From the NCBI GenBank assembly GCA_963704005.1, contig CAVPGJ010000003.1:68331-132330 (forward strand): a DNA stretch of 64,000 nucleotides. The letters run 5' to 3'. This document shows, one piece after another, positions 63,010-64,000 of this stretch. The stretch's first letter is position 1. The number at the start of each line of letters is the position of its first letter. The translations under genes and the position numbers were made by a program. The notes beneath the pieces were generated by a model. The model saw only the letters and a list, made by a program, of their open reading frames with translations. It was not told the DNA's origin and did not search any database. The DNA comes from AC-32 sp963704005 (GTDB taxonomy: Bacteria > Actinomycetota > Thermoleophilia > Gaiellales > Gaiellaceae).

Positions 63010-64000
63010 TCAGGCCGCGCGCTCTGTTGTCGGCCGAACGGCGGCGGCTCGCGGGAGGTAGCTGTCCAGCCAGACCTCGAGCATCAGCAACGTGAGGAGC
63101 AGCTTGGAGCTCCGATAGCTGCCCCTGCGCCGAAGCAGCTGCTCGACCTCTTTCTGATCCACGTAGGTGGCGAAGCGTGCCGCCGGGTCGAGGAGCCGGT
63201 CGACGATCTCACCGCCGATCTGCTGGTCGAACCAGTGCCCGACGGCACTGCTGAAGAAGCCGACCTTCGGCCGGTTGAGAACGATCTCCGGAACGAGCCC
63301 GCGGGCGGCCGACCTCAGGATCGCCTTGGTCGTGCCTCCGGACAGCTTGAGAGAGACCGGCATTCGCGCACACAGCTCGACGAGGCGGTGGTCGAGAAAC
63401 GGGACGCGCACCTCGAGGGAGTTCGCCATCGAGGTCCGATCGAAATAGTGGAGCATGTCGTCGACGAGGCTCAACTGCGCATCCAGGACGAGAGCACGTG
63501 CGAGCCCGTGACGAGGTGCGCCATCGAGCCGATCGGCCAGCGCCATCTCGAGAAGAGACGGTCGCACATCCTCGAGCCCACCCCGTGCCGAACGGGAACG
63601 GATCGTCTCCAGCCACTCCGATCTCGCGATCGTGCCGGCGACGACCGGGTCATCGGCTGCAGCGGCGGCTGTTCCCCGACGAATGCGAGCCGGTCCTACA
63701 ACCGCCGCCGCGCGCCTACAGCGCGCCGCACCGATGCCGGGGCCCGGCTCCAGCGCTCGATGGCTGCGACCTGTCGGTAGCGGTCGTATCCGGCGAGCAG
63801 CTCGTCTGCGCCTTGACCTGAGAGCGCGACTGTCACGTGACGTGCGGTGAGCTGCGAGAGCGCCATGAAACCGATCGCAGACAAGTCGGCGATAGGCTCG
63901 TCGAGCGACCAGATCAGTGCCTCGACATCCACCGGATCATCGAGCGAGAGCTCGAGCTCGTGGTGTTCCGTCCCCAGTGCACGAGCCGTCTCTCGCGCTG
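63010..64000 (-). pseudogene. Asparagine synthase, copy 2, 5'-truncated by the window and frameshifted
   Basis: The synthase domain is visible: LIWSLDEPIADLSAIGFMAL, HVTVALSGQGADELLAGYDR (active-site loop), then a break near 63700. It continues with FDRTSMANSLEVRVPFLDHR, SGGTTKAILRSAARGLVPEI and NRPKVGFFSSAVGHWFDQQI to the stop at 63010. The glutaminase domain lies beyond the right edge. Unlike copy 1 it keeps the 182 codons between SGQ and KVGFF. Paired with glycosyltransferase copy 2, it mirrors copy 1 at 53.6-55.5 kb. Confidence 0.88.

Overview
The window is about 70% G+C, with GTG and TTG starts, frequent 4-bp gene overlaps and mostly short gaps between genes. Gene content is actinobacterial: a fused PafBC regulator, an MmpL exporter, L,D-transpeptidases, a CGNR zinc-finger regulator and a hydrolase-cyclase sensor. 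A Thermoleophilia-like chromosome is my best guess, but it is an inference. I saw no rRNA, tRNA, CRISPR array or transposase.

Region 1 (1-18 kb) is housekeeping and regulatory. It holds the end of queG, a fused PafBC, a zinc-ribbon/SPOR/aldehyde dehydrogenase operon that includes a 54-aa membrane protein, and a pseudo-hydrolase/cyclase protein overlapping a thiolase. A 3-hydroxyacyl-CoA dehydrogenase follows, then an OmpR-type two-component system, a CBS/FMN-reductase pair, and a yceI-marR divergent pair with two matching operators around a good promoter.

Region 2 (18-45 kb) holds C1 metabolism (fhs), an ACT-malic enzyme coupled to a hemerythrin-nitroreductase fusion, a CBS/ATP-grasp pair, an MmpL exporter with a divergent TetR, an ABC exporter with a tandem-NBD ATPase, FtsH, two L,D-transpeptidases, a class III CoA-transferase, two tail-to-tail LuxR-type regulators, an L-2-hydroxyglutarate dehydrogenase and a secreted DUF4038-like glycosidase.

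Region 3 (45-64 kb) is a surface-glycan locus. A very large secreted LamG/FN3/beta-propeller protein is followed by a deacetylase-acyltransferase-aminotransferase operon. Then come two homologous asparagine synthase plus glycosyltransferase cassettes in inverted orientation (53.6-55.5 kb on + and 62.1-64.0 kb on -). They enclose a pyruvyl transferase, a CheR-like methyltransferase, a sugar C-methyltransferase, a glucose-1-phosphate cytidylyltransferase, a PIG-L deacetylase, an RmlC-like epimerase and an SDR. Together these suggest a branched, N-substituted CDP- or dTDP-deoxysugar being made and attached to an exported glycan. Some expected enzymes (CDP-glucose 4,6-dehydratase, flippase, polymerase) are not in view.

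Reading frames are mostly clean before 45 kb, with four single-base breaks (about 16010, 16800, 30465, 33620). From 45.4 to 61.8 kb nearly every gene carries frameshifts, and two genes carry internal deletions. Either the consensus is poor over a strain-variable island or the locus is decaying. I use type pseudogene for a gene whose frame is interrupted as read, without claiming it is dead in the organism.
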